Positions 47,750 to 61,100 of a stretch of 64,000 nt of DNA are shown here, piece after piece. A program made the translations under genes and the position numbers. The notes beneath the pieces were generated by a model. The model saw only the letters and a program-made list of their open reading frames with translations. It was not told the origin of the DNA and did no database searches. This stretch comes from Plantago ovata (Eukaryota > Streptophyta > Magnoliopsida > Lamiales > Plantaginaceae). Position 1 is the first letter of the stretch, and every line of letters begins with the position of its first letter. The stretch is taken from the NCBI GenBank assembly GCA_028274465.1, contig CM051456.1, forward strand, positions 2,667,545 to 2,731,544, given 5' to 3'.

Positions 47750-48362
47750 AATGTAGGAGCAATAGCAGCAGGTCTAGTAGTATCAGAACCTTGCAGAGCT
47801 TGTAACCCTTTCCTTTTAACCTTTTTCCCTCTCTCTCTTCAAATAATTCTTCCCTTCTTTAATTTGATTCTCTCTCTAGTCTCTACACATTTTTATTTTA
47901 CCACTTTGTTCTTGTTTTGTTTGTTTTGTAACTTTTGTTACTTACATGCAGAGTTTTAAAACTTTTTTCATTTTGTTTCTTTGTTTTCAATTTTCTTTGT
48001 CACTCACATCATTTATTTCTCTCCCTGACACACTCACAACCCACACCTCAGACCCTCTCTGCCACAACGATGATGTGATTGAACATTGCAGCTACAAGCC
48101 ATTGCTCTCTCCTTCTCTCTCTTTCACTCTTTCCCACAATCTGTACTGCTTCCAGAGGAGCAATTGAAATTATTCCCATTCTTGATTTACCTTCCCCTTC
48201 TTCTACTTATTCTCCTATATTGCTTTCACTTGTTTGTCGGTGAAAATCTTGAGGGCCTTAATTTCAGCTAGTATGCTACTGCTACCAGTCCTGTAGTAGT
48301 AGTCAAAATCTCCATTTATTTATGTGTAAAGTGTGTAAAGGTTGGATTTTGTGAAGTGGGTT
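47750..48362 (+). promoter_or_regulatory. Probable ERECTA 5' leader region
   Basis: A strongly pyrimidine-rich tract (CTCTCTCTTC, TTCTCTCTCTAGTCTCTAC) extends from about 47820. The open frame at 47946-48167 is low-complexity Ser/Leu/Phe and probably not translated as a protein of its own. No TATA box could be assigned with confidence. Confidence 0.4.
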
Positions 48363-51300
48363 ATGGCTAATTCTTGGAAAGGAGCTGTTCTAGTTGGGTT
48401 TCTATTGCTTGGTTTGAGCTTCTATTCTGTGGATTGTGACGATGGTGAGTGTTTATTTTTTGAGTGTGTGTGTTTTTGGTTGGTATTATACTCTCTTTGG
48501 CATGTTTCTAATGTTGAGTCATTATTATTGTTTTGCTTACTTGGAGTTTTGGAATTAATTATTCAGCTGATGTTTTAACAACTTTTTAAGTAAGTTTGTC
48601 TTTATCTTAGTAGTAGTATATTTTAATAGTGGCCTTGTGCTTAATTACACTAGCATAATCACGTCATGTTCTTGAAAATCTGAAGGCTTTTTTCAACTAT
48701 TAGGCCTACTACTGTAGCTTCCATTTGTCAAAGTTGCAATTTTGTGAAGTGGGTTGTGCCCAATTTTTGCAAAAAAGAAAGTTTTCTAGGTTGACTTCTG
48801 GTAGTAGTTCTGAGTTGCTTTTGGTCATTGTTGTAGGTTTACTTGGTGGTCTGGAATTGATTATTCACCTAATGGTTTTAAAATTTTTGCATCTTATTTT
48901 AATAGTGTCCGTGTGCTTAATTTAATTAAACTACCCTAATCAGGTCATTGTTTTGTCTTATCAATTTGGTTAGCTGTAGTATTGTGGCTGAAGCACAAAT
49001 CTTTCACTGTATTTGCTTTTTCTTTAATGACATAAATTCTGAGACCTTCTTGATTGCTTTTGTGGGAGCAAAAGGTGCTACTTTGCTAGAAATGAAGAAG
49101 GCATTTCGAGATGTGGACAATGTGCTGTATGACTGGACTAGCTCTCCTACATCAGATTACTGTGTTTGGAGAGGTGTTTCTTGTGATAATGTCACCTTCA
49201 ATGTCGTTGCACTGTGAGTTTTTAGTCTCTTACATACACTACGTGTCATAATTTATCTTCGTTGATATCAAAAATGTAAACTTGGTGTCAAGATTTGTCC
49301 TATGGCCTAATTTGCTTGCCTGTGTGAATATGTGCAGTAACCTTTCCAGCTTGAATCTTGATGGGGAGATTTCTCCTGCAATTGGACAACTTAAAGGCCT
49401 TCTTTCCATGTAATATTCTTTTTTAGTTCTCCTGGTTTTTCTTGTATTAAAGGACCTTAATATGTTTCTTGGATAAAGTTTTATCATTGAGGAGCTAACT
49501 TGGCATCTGTTTTGTGTTTGTTATGATTACAGTGATTTACGGGGTAATAGGCTATCCGGACAGATCCCGGATGAGATAGGCGATTGTTCTTCTCTTGTAA
49601 GCCTGTAAGTGTACTCTTGATCTATCAGTTTTTGGCTTTTGCTGCAGTATATCATTATAATTACACACATTGATGGTTGGTTTTATCTTCATCAGGGACT
49701 TGTCGTTCAATGAGCTCTATGGAGATATCCCATTCTCAATCTCTAAGCTGAAGCAACTTGAGAATTTGTAAGTCAAACCAAAATGCTACTACTACCATGC
49801 TATCATATCAATTTGTCATTTGGTAGTTAAGATTCATCACATGTCCAATTGCTTGGTACTTGATGAGTTAGCTGGACCTCATTATTAATTATTGATTGCC
49901 TTGGACAGGATTTTGAAGAATAATAATTTGATCGGTCCAATCCCCTCGACTTTGTCTCAGATTCCTAACTTGAAAATTCTGTAAGTATACCTATATGGTT
50001 CTGTTATATTTCTATAGTAATTAACTTACTGGAACCCTGGATTTGAGCTGTCATAAATTTCATTTCTGTAGGGATTTGGCTCAGAACAAGCTGAGCGGGG
50101 AAATACCGAGGCTTATATATTGGAATGAAGTTCTGCAATATATGTACGTTCCTGTAATCGTATAATCTTACATTTTGCAGTCTAGCAGATTTGCTTTGCT
50201 TTTAAGAGCTTATTTGTGTTTCTAAGAGTTGATTTGCTTTTTTATTCTAGGGGATTGCGAGGTAACAATCTGCAAGGTGCTTTATCACCCGATATGTGTC
50301 AGCTAACAGGGTTGTGGTACTTGTAAGTTTCTGATAATGTTCTCTCGTTTGAAATTGTCAATCTTTACTGTGTAGAGGATCTATGTTGACTTGATACTTG
50401 TCACCTGATATATGCAGCGATGTTCGAAATAATAGCTTGAGTGGTGTGATTCCTGACAATATCGGCAACTGCACTGCCTTCCAGGTTCTGTATGTACCTG
50501 AACTAAAACTATAAACTGAATTCTAAGTCAGGACATAAATAGTTGCCAATAATTTTATTTTTTCTTCTAATGTTAGGGACTTGTCGTATAACAATTTCTC
50601 CGGTGAGATCCCATTCAACATTGGCTTTCTCCAAGTTGCCACATTGTAAGTCTCCACTTCTCCTCCAACCTTTTTAGTTCCCCTTGAGAGATATGAAGCT
50701 GAGCTTGTGTATGACTCCGATTTCCATTTCTTTAATAGGTCCTTGCAGAGCAATAGGTTTACTGGTCCAATCCCATCGGTTATTGGCTTGATGCAAGCAC
50801 TTGCTGTGCTGTAAGTTTGCTGAAGCTTTTTTTCTGCCAGTAGGCAGTAACAGATTTCCAATTTATATCTATTCATGACCCATGGTATGTTTTATTGCTT
50901 CAAGAGATCTTAGTTGCAATATGTTGAGTGGAACAATCCCTCCGATTCTTGGAAACCTTACGTACACTGAGAAGCTGTAAGCATTTAACCACAATACTTG
51001 TCTCGGTTTTCTTTTTTCTGTTTATTGTTATTGTGTTAACTTGTGATGTTCTTGTGCAGATATCTTCATGGGAACAGGCTAACAGGATCTATTCCTCCTC
51101 AGCTAGGGAACATGACAAAGCTCCACTATCTGTAATTATCTCTCATTCTATTCTGAAAGCATACTTTCACAGTGGCTTTCATAAGTATTTTGATAAAAAC
51201 AATAAATCTTACCTTTTATTTTCCTTTTCTGCTCAGGGAACTGAGTGATAATCTGCTCACTGGGCATATTCCTCCAGAACTGGGAAAGCTCACCGACCTG

Positions 51301-54253
51301 TTTGACTTGTGCGTTTTCACTTTACAGAGTTCTCCGATATTGATATTGTATACCCTGGAATTTGATTTTCATTTGCTCGTACTGTTTGCAGGAATGTTGC
51401 TAACAACCACTTAGAGGGACCCATACCAGATAATCTCAGTTCCTGTACCAATCTAAATAGCCTGTGAGATTCTTAGCTTCATTAGAATGTATTCTCCCTT
51501 TTCTATAGGTTATTTACTACGTGGTTTGTTGACAGTAATGTACATGGAAATCAATTGAATGGAACCATTCCCCGAGGATTTCAGAAATTGGAAAGCATGA
51601 CGTATCTGTAAGTTCCTTACCTTGCTCCTGCCAATTGCTTGAACCTTGGCTAGAAAGCTTCTAATCCTGCCTTGATTCATTCTTTAGGAACCTATCCTCC
51701 AACAATATAAATGGCCCCATTCCGATTGAGCTAGCACGCATTGGTAACTTGGACACCTTGTAAGTGTATGTTTGTTGAGCTACTGGTTTTTGTTGCTTGC
51801 TTCGATATTGATTATTTCATTGTTCGAACAGGGATCTCTCCATGAACAAGATTAATGGGTCTATGCCTTCTTCTTTGGGTGATTTGGAACATCTCCTGAA
51901 AATGTGAGTAACCAATGACATTCATTTGAGGGATATTCTTTTACATCATCTAACTTTCTATTCTGCTATTTAAACAGGAACTTGAGCTATAACGAATTGA
52001 CTGGCATCATACCAGCTGAGTTTGGCAACCTCAGAAGTGTTACGGAGATGTAAGAAACAAACTACTAGGAGTATGTCTCAATATTGCCAATTTATTTTAA
52101 AGTTGCGCTAATTTTATTTATGTTGTTCTATCACAGAGATCTTTCACATAATCTTCTGTCCGGTCCGATTCCTGAGGAACTTGGTCAGCTGGAAACTGTT
52201 TTCTTGCTGTAAGATCTTTCTCTACGAACATATTCACAGACAACCTTGCTATCATTAAAAAAATTTGATAATCTTGTGTCAATAAATGACAGGAAGCTGG
52301 AGTACAACAATTTGTCTGGTGATGTGATGTCGCTGTCCGACTGCATAAGCCTTACAACACTGTAGGTGCTCTATAAAATTGGATACCTTGTGATCAATGG
52401 ATGTGCATCAACTATGAAACTAATATTGCTGAATGTTTGCAGGAATGTATCATACAATAATCTTGAGGGGTTTATTCCAACAGGAAATAACTTCTCCCGA
52501 TTTTCACCAGACAGGTATGTTTTCATCTTTGCCTTTTCTTTTTTGTAACTTGATGTCTGTATCTGACCTAACACCTTATTTTTTCTTCCCTCAGCTTCTA
52601 TGGAAATCCTGGTCTCTGTGGTTACTGGCTTGGCCCTTCTTGCAGTTCACCTCACCCCACTGAACGAGGTGATTGTTCGAACGTGATCATATACATAAGC
52701 TTCTCTGGTTCTCTTTGACCTTTTGTATCTTTGTTATTTGTGTTGATCATGTTTCTTTTCCTTGTTTGCAGTTGTAATATCTAAAGCTGCAATACTCGGA
52801 ATAGCTTTGGGTGCACTGGTAATTCTTCTCCTAATCCTGGTTGCTGCTTGCCGGCCTCACAAACCAGAACCATTCATGAGTGGACCACTTGAAAAGCCAG
52901 GTGCCTTTTCTTGGTGTTTGTTCTTTTAGCATTTTTCTTTGTCTAGAATGCGTTTAACAATCTGGTATTTTCATTATTTTCGTCATTGCTTGCAGTAAGT
53001 TATTCATCTCCAAAGCTTGTTATCCTGCACATGAACATGGCTCTTCATGTGTATGAAGATATCATGCGGATGACTGATAACCTGAGCGAGAAGCATATAA
53101 TTGGTTATGGAGCATCAAGCACTGTGTATAAATGTGTCCTGAAAAACTGCAAGCCTGTGGCTGTTAAGAAACTCTACTCTCACTACCCTGAGTGTCTGAA
53201 AGAATTCGAGACAGAACTGGAGACGGTTGGAAGTATTAAACATCGCAACCTAGTGAGTCTCCAAGGATATTCCCTTTCCCCCAATGGAAATCTTCTATTC
53301 TACGATTACATGGAAAATGGCAGTCTCTGGGACCTTCTTCATGGTTAGTACTATGCCATTATCGTTTTCAGTTTATTCACTGCGTTTTTATGCTGAAACA
53401 TTTGAGTTGATTACTTTCTCACCGCTTTCTAGGAACTGTCACGAAGAAGAAAAAGCTAGATTGGGAAACTCGTTTACAAATAGCTCTGGGGTCTGCACAA
53501 GGACTTGCATATTTGCACCACGATTGTAGCCCTCGTATAATCCACCGGGATGTGAAATCGTCCAATATTTTACTGGACAAGGATTATGAGGCACATCTTA
53601 CGGATTTTGGCATTGCTAAGAGCTTATGCGCCTCGAAGACTCATACCTCTACCTATATAATGGGAACCATTGGTTACATCGATCCTGAATATGCTCGAAC
53701 CTCCCGTCTCACAGAGAAGTCTGATGTTTATAGCTATGGCATTGTTCTGTTGGAATTGCTGACTGGAAGGAAAGCTGTGGATAATGAATGCAATCTCCAT
53801 CATCTGGTTAGTTTAACACATTCTTCACTGCTCAGATATCTTCTACTAGTTTTCGAGTTTCTTTTAACATTTGATTTTTCATTATAGATATTGACCAAGG
53901 CCGCAAACAATGCTGTTATGGACACCGTGGACCCTCTAATCTCCGAAACATGCAAAGATCTTGGTGAGGTCAAGAAAGTCTTCCAGCTCGCGCTTTTATG
54001 CACCAAGAAACAGCCATCTGACCGGCCTACAATGCACGAGGTCGTTCGTGTTCTAGGAACCATGGTGCCATCTCCCGAAGCAGCCTCTGCCCAGAAACCA
54101 TCAACTCAGCCTCCATCCACAAAAGTCCAGTGTTACATGGATGAGTACGCGAATCTGAAAACGCCCCACTTAGTGAATTGCTCTTCCATGAGCACCTCAG
54201 ATGCCCAACTCTTTCTCAAGTTTGGTGAAGTCATTTCTCAGAACAGTGTTTGA
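48363..54253 (+). CDS. ER: ERECTA LRR receptor-like kinase, complete, 27 exons
   Basis: Exons: 48363-48444, 49075-49213, 49338-49409, 49533-49604, 49696-49767, 49909-49980, 50072-50143, 50251-50322, 50418-50489, 50577-50645, 50739-50810, 50905-50976, 51060-51131, 51237-51308, 51392-51463, 51536-51607, 51688-51759, 51832-51903, 51978-52049, 52137-52208, 52293-52361, 52443-52514, 52595-52668, 52772-52900, 52996-53343, 53433-53806, 53888-54253. They encode 981 residues. A signal peptide ([17 protein letters not shown]) precedes [10 protein letters not shown] with WRGVSC. Twenty LRRs follow, one per 69/72-base exon, then a transmembrane segment ([20 protein letters not shown]). The kinase shows [25 protein letters not shown] and DFGIAKS, and the tail is [10 protein letters not shown]...[14 protein letters not shown]. 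Family knowledge: ERECTA perceives EPF/EPFL peptides with TMM, controlling stomatal patterning and inflorescence architecture. The in-frame TTG upstream is not the start; the ATG at 48363 is. Confidence 0.97.
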
Positions 54254-55730
54254 AAAACTCTTCTACTGCCTTATTGTGTGGTGAAAATTGGTAAAGGAGT
54301 ATTGCTGTATTGAGAGTTTTGTATAAAAAAAAAAATGAAACAAGAAAAGATTCAAGTAATGTAAAAAGATCATTAGTACTAGTAGTAAGGTAGGTAGTAA
54401 TTAGTACTAGTAGTAACCATTATTAATTATTGTAAGTTTAGAAGGCTGGAGTAAAGATAAAAAATTATCTGGCTGGCTTTGGGGCACCAGAATTTAAAGC
54501 ATTGCTTCCAAATTCATGTGTGTGAAATTATGGTGGGTTGGTTTTTGTGGGACTGAGCTGAATGGGCCAAGGGACCACTTGTTTTTTGTATTTGTGAACT
54601 GTGATGAGATTTTTGGCTCACACTCTTAGGCAGGCTTGTGGACATAACATAGTAGTACATACTTGCATGATTTAAATTATTTCTTGTGGACCTTACCTCA
54701 ACTGTACCAGTAGTACTGCTGTTTGCTGTTTTGCTGAATGAGTACCGTCTGTGAGGGATCCTTATCTTCATATCATAATAGCAGCAGGAATGTGGTTATA
54801 TGAATGATTCCTGGAATGGTACAGATCTTGTAGTACAAGTTTTTCTGGAGATGAAATGTGAATACTGTGATGAGATTCTCACTGGTATGGTCCATATTGC
54901 TGGAGTGTTGTAGATGATTGCTGGAAACCTTGTGTGCACTTCAGTTCAAGTTCTTGGTCCATGTTGCTTCGGTTCAGTTCAAGTTATTTGAATCTGACAG
55001 TATTCGAACTGGATCATCTAATACATGTTTCGGTACATTTACAAAAATAAAATAATATAATAATAATAAAAAATAGGTGATTGGAATGAGAATTACTTGG
55101 TCTGAAGTACGTAGACTGTTTAGTTAGGATCAATTTAGTTCTATTCAGATTTTTTTTAGATAAAGAGAACAGACTTAATAATTAGGTGAGATTTGTTAGA
55201 TGGAGTGAGGTCTTTTTTGCATTAATAAGATGATTGGAGAGTGCGAACTTTGGCTGTTTGATTCGCAGAAAATTTTTGAGTTGAACTCAACTTATTTGAT
55301 GTATAAAATGTCAACTACTCCGTAGATCTCTGTAAGGCTAAATTGCATTGAATTAATTTGAACTGAACTAAATTTAATTTGAAATGAACAAAACCTTCTT
55401 GGTCTCAAGTTACGCCACAACAGAGTACCAAAGTTCGCCTTCACTTTGTGAGCTCATGGCATGGGTAATTTTGACTTGACTTAAGATTTTATTGGTTTAC
55501 GATATAAATAATCCCTATAGCTGGTGGGCCAACGATATTTACTCTTTCACTGCTTTCCAGGGAGTTTGTCACATGAGTGCATCAAGAAACTTTATAGTGA
55601 GTCAACTATTTTAAGATTACCCAAGAAAAGCACGTTCAACTGTGAAGTTTCCGTATGTATTTCAGAAAATAAAATATTTACCTTATTGGCATGGGTAACG
55701 TTTTTAAATTCATAAGGGTCCATATCTTTT
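54254..55730. other. ERECTA 3' UTR and spacer
   Basis: The 3' UTR probably ends between 54300 and 54480 (several A-rich stretches; AGTACTAGTAGTAA repeated at about 54375-54415). From 54500 to 55730 there is AT-rich spacer with no gene. Confidence 0.5.
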
Positions 55731-56532
55731 TAGTACCCTGCAAGATACTCTAATATCATATTTGTTTTCACCAGACTAACAATTACATTTTGGTACCCAA
55801 AATTGACTTTTTCACTTTTCAATTATTGAATTTTGGCTGATCCAAACAGCCTTAGTGAAAAAACATGATTTTCTTAAATTTTTTTTTTCATAATTTTTTT
55901 TTTCTTTTTTTCTTCCTTTTTCTTTTTATTCCCCTTATTCTTTTCTATTTTCTTCCTTTTTTTTTCTTTTTCTTTTTTCATCTTCTTCTTCTTCAATTTT
56001 CCGGTACCGGAATTATGTCCGGTAATTCCGGTACCGGAGCTCCGACAGTGAAGCTCCGATCGAGCTTCACTCATGGAGATAGTGAAGCTCTCCGACCGAG
56101 CTTCACTGTAACAGTGAAAGCTCCGATCGGAACTTCACAGCCCCGATTTGGGGATGTGAAGCTCCGATTTGGAGCTTCCAACTCCGATTGGGGTTGTGAA
56201 GCTCCGATCTGGAGCTTCACGCCCCAAATCGGAGATGTAAACTTCTGATAGCTTCGGTCACCAGAGTTCCGATCTTCTTTATTTTTTTTATTTTTTGTTT
56301 TTTAATATATATTTTACTTTATGTGGTATTTCATTTTTAATATTAAGTTTATAGGGTAATAAAATTTTAGAAATTATGTAAAGAAAAAGAAAGTTAAAGC
56401 CTTGTTTGGATCACCCAATGACAATTGTGTAATTACAACAAAGTCAATCCAAAAATCCATTTTCAGGTACTAGAATGTAATTATTGATCTAATGGGAACA
56501 AATATGATATTAGGACGTCTATCAGGTACTAA
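55731..56532. mobile_element. Foldback-type element with 120-135-base inverted ends and a GC-rich palindrome array
   Basis: The left end (55731-55852: TAGTACC...CTAATATCATATTTGTT...AATTACATTTTGGTACC...TGATCCAAACAGCCTT) is repeated inverted at 56398-56532 (AAGCCTTGTTTGGATCA...GGTACTAGAATGTAATT...AACAAATATGATATTAG...GGTACTA). Between them lie a 120-base T/C tract (55870-55998) and a GC-rich array (55999-56275) of imperfect palindromes built on GTGAAGCTCCGATCGGAGCTTCAC. No transposase frame and no clear target duplication were found. Confidence 0.75.
55999..56275. repeat. Array of short GC-rich palindromes
   Basis: Alternating GTGAAGCTCCGAT and ATCGGAGCTTCAC-type half-sites occur at least six times, preceded by nested TTCCGGTACCGGAA palindromes (about 55999-56038). 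Each pair can form a hairpin. It sits at the centre of the foldback element. Confidence 0.8.
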
Positions 56533-58190
56533 TGTGAGATTAACTCAATCAATAATCCTACTAAATTTTGGCGTTAAATGTCGTCAAGTCCCGACTACTT
56601 ACGGCCATGATATGATGGACTCCATCCTGTCCACATGAGCCCAACTGACCTAGCAGTTGGTTAGGCCGAAAGCTATGCAAGTGGATCTCATATATTTAGG
56701 CCCCAGATAAGATTTTCCCCCCAGATATATAGTCCACTTATTTACGGGTATGGGCTTCACGCTTCCATGTAACGAAGCCCCTTTTTGGTCCTTTCGTTTC
56801 ACCACGATTCCCGAGCCTGACAGAAAAGGCCGACGGCCTTGGACAGTGTGTTGCGTGGTTTGCCTACTCAATTGCCACGTAATCATTCTCATGCTTGGCT
56901 GGCTTGACAAAGTAATACGGAGTAGTCAGCTGGGTATTTGACGTGTCACTTACGATACGATAATTTTATATTTTCTATATTTATTTTTTTTAAAGAAGGA
57001 ATGGACATGCACGCATAAAGCATTACGATTATTATTTTAAAATCTATTTTACCAAGCAATTTTTTGAGTTTTTAGATATATACCAATCATTTTCTATTCC
57101 TTTATTAATTGTTATCGTTTCATTTTCTAGTCACTTTCACTCTAGAATACTACAAATTATTTGCATAAAAAGTCATAACATGTAACTAAATTTCTCTTGA
57201 AAATGTCTTCTTATCATATTTATACGTTAAGTATTATTACCCAAGCTTGTGAATATTAACAACAACTACTCTAGTACTCTAATGATTGAGAAGTTTGTTT
57301 TAAATTAAACATAGAGAATTTTTTATTTACGTGATAATTTATTTTCACGTTATATCTAGACGAACAACTCTGTTGATTAAAGAATAAATTATTATTAACG
57401 AGTTAAAGATCAGTGTTCGAATAAAGAGGTCGGTGAGGTACAATATTAGATAAATTTTATAATTAAGTTTTTGTTTTATGATTTTTCAAGGTGAAATTCT
57501 CTATTTATTAATCTTAACATAACGGGAAAATTTAGAATTGAACTGTGATCGGATCAGAATTGAACTGTGAACTAATCAGAGCTGATTTGTAATATAAAAA
57601 AATAATATAATAATTCTAAACCGATTGAACTGAAATTTATAGTAGTAGATTTTTACATAAGAGAGTGAAAGTAGGAGATTTTACTGCAAAGTGAATATTA
57701 CCACTTCACTATTGGTTAAATTTTTTTACGCAGATTCTTCATCTTGTTGCATAGGGCAGGTCAGACAGACAGATTACTGCTGACGTTAATTTTCTTCATT
57801 TACTTAGATATCCATTTTTATACTTTTGTAACAGTCTGGTTCAAATTTTCAAGAGGTCTCTCTGAAATCAAATAGTAGTGATAATAATAAATTAATAATA
57901 TACTACTGTAGATGAAATTTTTGAATTTCATGGAGTGAAGTTGAAGAGATACAGCACAGCGGCATTAATTCCATCACAATACCCCAATAGATTTCATTAT
58001 TTTTCAATTTCGAAATTCTTCACAGCTTGCGGTAAGTATACTACTACTATTGAGTTCTCTAGGCGGGAAGAAGAAGCAGCCGAATCAATTTCACCATGGG
58101 AGCTGCTAGGGTTTTGAATTTGTCTCACTGTTGATAGTTTTCTCAACCTTATTATTCTCCTGTCAAAGTATACTACTACTGTATTCGATA
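56533..58190. other. Spacer and leader of the myosin gene
   Basis: 56600-56940 has a less AT-rich stretch with short frames on both strands but no family. 56950-57900 is AT-rich without features. From about 57900 the DNA is probably the myosin 5' leader; GCG|GTAAGTATAC at 58031 could be a leader-intron donor. Confidence 0.45.
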
Positions 58191-61100
58191 ATGGCACTTC
58201 GTAAGGGTTCCAAGGTTTGGGTGGAAGACAAGGATGCGGCCTGGGTTGCTGCTGAGGTCGTTGATTTGGCCGGTAAACAAGTTCAGCTTCTCACCCACTC
58301 TGGGAAGAAGGTATATTAATTGTTCCAATTTTAGGCTCAGTGATTTGGAATATTCATGTTAAGCCTCGAATTCGTGTCGAAAATTGAGCTAGTTTTTTAA
58401 TTTGGGGTTAAATGATTTCAGTGGTAGTGTATGTTTTGTTAAATTAGTGTGGAATAATGAGCTGAGGTTGGATTTTGTGAATAGGTGCTGGCTTTGCCGG
58501 ACAGATTGCAGCCAAGGGATACGGAGACGGATTTGGGAGGAGTGGATGACATGACAAAGCTGACGTACTTGAATGAGCCGGGTGTTCTCGATAATCTGCA
58601 GAGGCGATATGGGCTCAATGAGATTTATGTGAGTGCTTGAAAGAGTTTGTTTTTTAAATTTTGAGAGTTTTTTTTTTTTTTTTTTTTTGTTTGATTGTGA
58701 GTAAATGGTGGGAGATGGATACTTCCGTTTGAGCTTAATTGAACGTCTCTATTTATTTTCTTGTGTTCTATTGTCATGCAAAGCGTAGGCATTATATTAG
58801 AATGAACTATGATAGTCTGGAAGCAGTTAAAATTTTGTGGCTCTTTAATGATTTGTTGCTTTAATTATCAAAGGCAGTCCCTTTTTACTTTTTTGGCAAG
58901 TTTTTTTTTTCTTAATGTAATATGCCTGTAGGATAATATTATGTGAATGAATCTATTGGTGCTGCATGCTTTTGCTCAAGTGTGACGACAAACTGAATAT
59001 TACAAAAAATTATTTCTGTAGCTAGCGTTTATTACTATATGTGAACATAATGTAGTGTACTTGAAGATGATTAGTAAGCAAGAACTATGATAGTTTTTTT
59101 GGACGATGTAGAGTTTAGAGGTTCATTCTTGTGGATTATTTTCATATAGGATTTTGCACTCAGTTAAGTAATTAAGCGAATATAAACTTTTAGCAAGAGT
59201 ATACATGAAAGGTCTTATTAAATTGTGATATGCATAAAGTGGAAATATTCAAAACCGCACCAGAAAAAGATTGTTTAATCTGTTGATCAGTATTAGATGA
59301 TTTACCACCCAAAAATTAAAATTTACAAGAAATAGGAATGTTAAAGATATGGCTTGGTCCTAAGCATGACTAAAGTTTTGATGCTTTTTTGAACATTTGA
59401 ATTTCTGTTTCCTTTTATTTATTTAAAGAGTGGGGAGAGATTTCAATGCATTTGGGATCAATTAGTGATGCAAAGATCATGATCAATGCCAAGACCAGAT
59501 GTATATTTGTACTTTTCACTTATTATTTATCTGAAAGAGAATTAGGGGCATTATAGGAATTACCATAGAAAATGCTAGCTTAAGAGATTTTACTTCTGCC
59601 ATAACGGTTAGCAATTTTTCTTAAAATTCAACTAAAATCTGTTCTTTTGTGGAACATGTAAGTGGCTCATCTTGGACGAGTTATGATGATCTATATTGCC
59701 AGCACTAGGTAGTTTATTTAGTCATGTACGAGTTACTGCTCCTCTGCTTGTTAGTACTATACGACCTATTCAAGCCTTGAATCCTGAGGATCAATCAGTA
59801 GCTGTATATAAGTATGTATTTATTACATGTCTTTAGGAGGTATAGGCTGTAAAATTTGGCAACTGCTGAAACTGAAGTGGGATGCATAAAGGTCTCAGTT
59901 AGGCTGTTTGCTCTTGCTTAACTCTGGTAATTTAATTCTTTCTTTTGAAAATGCTCTCCGTTCTGTAATAGCCTCAATATTAAAGCAGTTATATATGCAT
60001 TCAGAATTGGAGACTATTCTATCGTTGTTTTTCCTTGCTAGGCAATTTTATTTATAGATGGTTGCATTTCTTTCTGCTACTCTGTATTATACATATGGTT
60101 TTGGCTGATGTGTACTTCTATATCTATCCTAGACATACACAGGAAGCATTTTGATTGCAGTTAACCCATTTACCAAGCTTCCTCATCTATATAATATGTA
60201 CATGATGGAGCAATACAGGGGGGCTCCATTCGGGGAATTGAGTCCCCATGTATTTGCTGTGGCTGATGCATCTTACAGGTTTGTCTAGTTTGAATATGTT
60301 GCTGTGATCTTAATCATGCTGGTAATAATTCAAGCATCCACCTTCCTTTGACTCCACAGAGCGATGGTGACTGAAGGCCAAAGCCAGTCTATTCTAGTTA
60401 GTGGAGAAAGTGGGGCAGGAAAGACCGAAACCACAAAATTGATAATGCAGTATCTTACTTTTGTTGGTGGCCGGGCTGCCAGCGATCAGAGATCGGTTGA
60501 ACAACAAGTTTTAGAGGTAGGTTTGACTAGTTTTCATCATGTTGTATTGTTACCTTTTGGGTACACACATCGACTCTGAAATTCAGATGCTCATGGTAAT
60601 CTTGGCATGTCGCTGTTTTATAATCTACTTCCTCCTATCTTTTTTATTTGATGTTTTAGGTGTTTACATACATATTAAGGAGTAATTCTTCTTCCATCGA
60701 TACCCCTGTACTATTAAAAAAAAATTGCATGGAAAAGTGAAGAAATAGAGGGTAGAATGGGAAAGACTTAGCTAAAACATCTAAAACATCAAATAATAAA
60801 GATAAACTTGACTTTGCTAAAGCATCAAATAAAAAAGATAGGAGGGATTATTTATTTATATATAAGTATTGTATTGTGGTTCCATGCCAACTTTTTGGCC
60901 TGAATCAATGAGCTACTTTAGCTGTTAACTTGGATCCGCCTATTGCTAATTAACTTGGATCCGCTTATTGCTAATTGACTTGTTCTTTTTGTGTATGATG
61001 TTTTCAAACTACTATATAACCTTTTGTGGCCTGCAACTGGTTTTCATTGTCTTTTCTTTTTTCTGTTAGTCGAATCCACTCTTGGAGGCATTCGGCAATG

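Larger units (their letters stand above)
40997..48362. other. Gene-poor spacer between PAA2 and ERECTA
   Basis: More than 7 kb without a recognisable gene; the open frames are short and unrelated to known families. It contains a diverged direct duplication (41710-41980 and 43010-43150), a minus-strand SINE (about 42490-42640), a palindrome TATACGTACGTACGTATA near 45380 and, from about 47750 on, pyrimidine-rich DNA that is probably the ERECTA leader. The rest looks like decayed intergenic DNA. Confidence 0.55.

Noticed and set aside
47946..48167. Small open frame upstream of ERECTA as an independent secreted peptide gene
   Set aside because: Low-complexity pyrimidine-rich leader DNA, no conserved features, directly before a gene with a normal start.
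48342..48362. Upstream TTG as the ERECTA start
   Set aside because: Plant nuclear genes start at ATG; the ATG at 48363 gives a proper signal peptide and the expected length.
55865..56248. 127-codon open frame rich in Phe then Ser/Gly
   Set aside because: It comes from a T/C tract and the palindrome array of the foldback element; repetitive with no protein-like pattern.
58131..58190. Upstream in-frame ATG as the myosin start
   Set aside because: It would add a hydrophobic leader not found in plant myosins; the ATG at 58191 gives the usual short N terminus.
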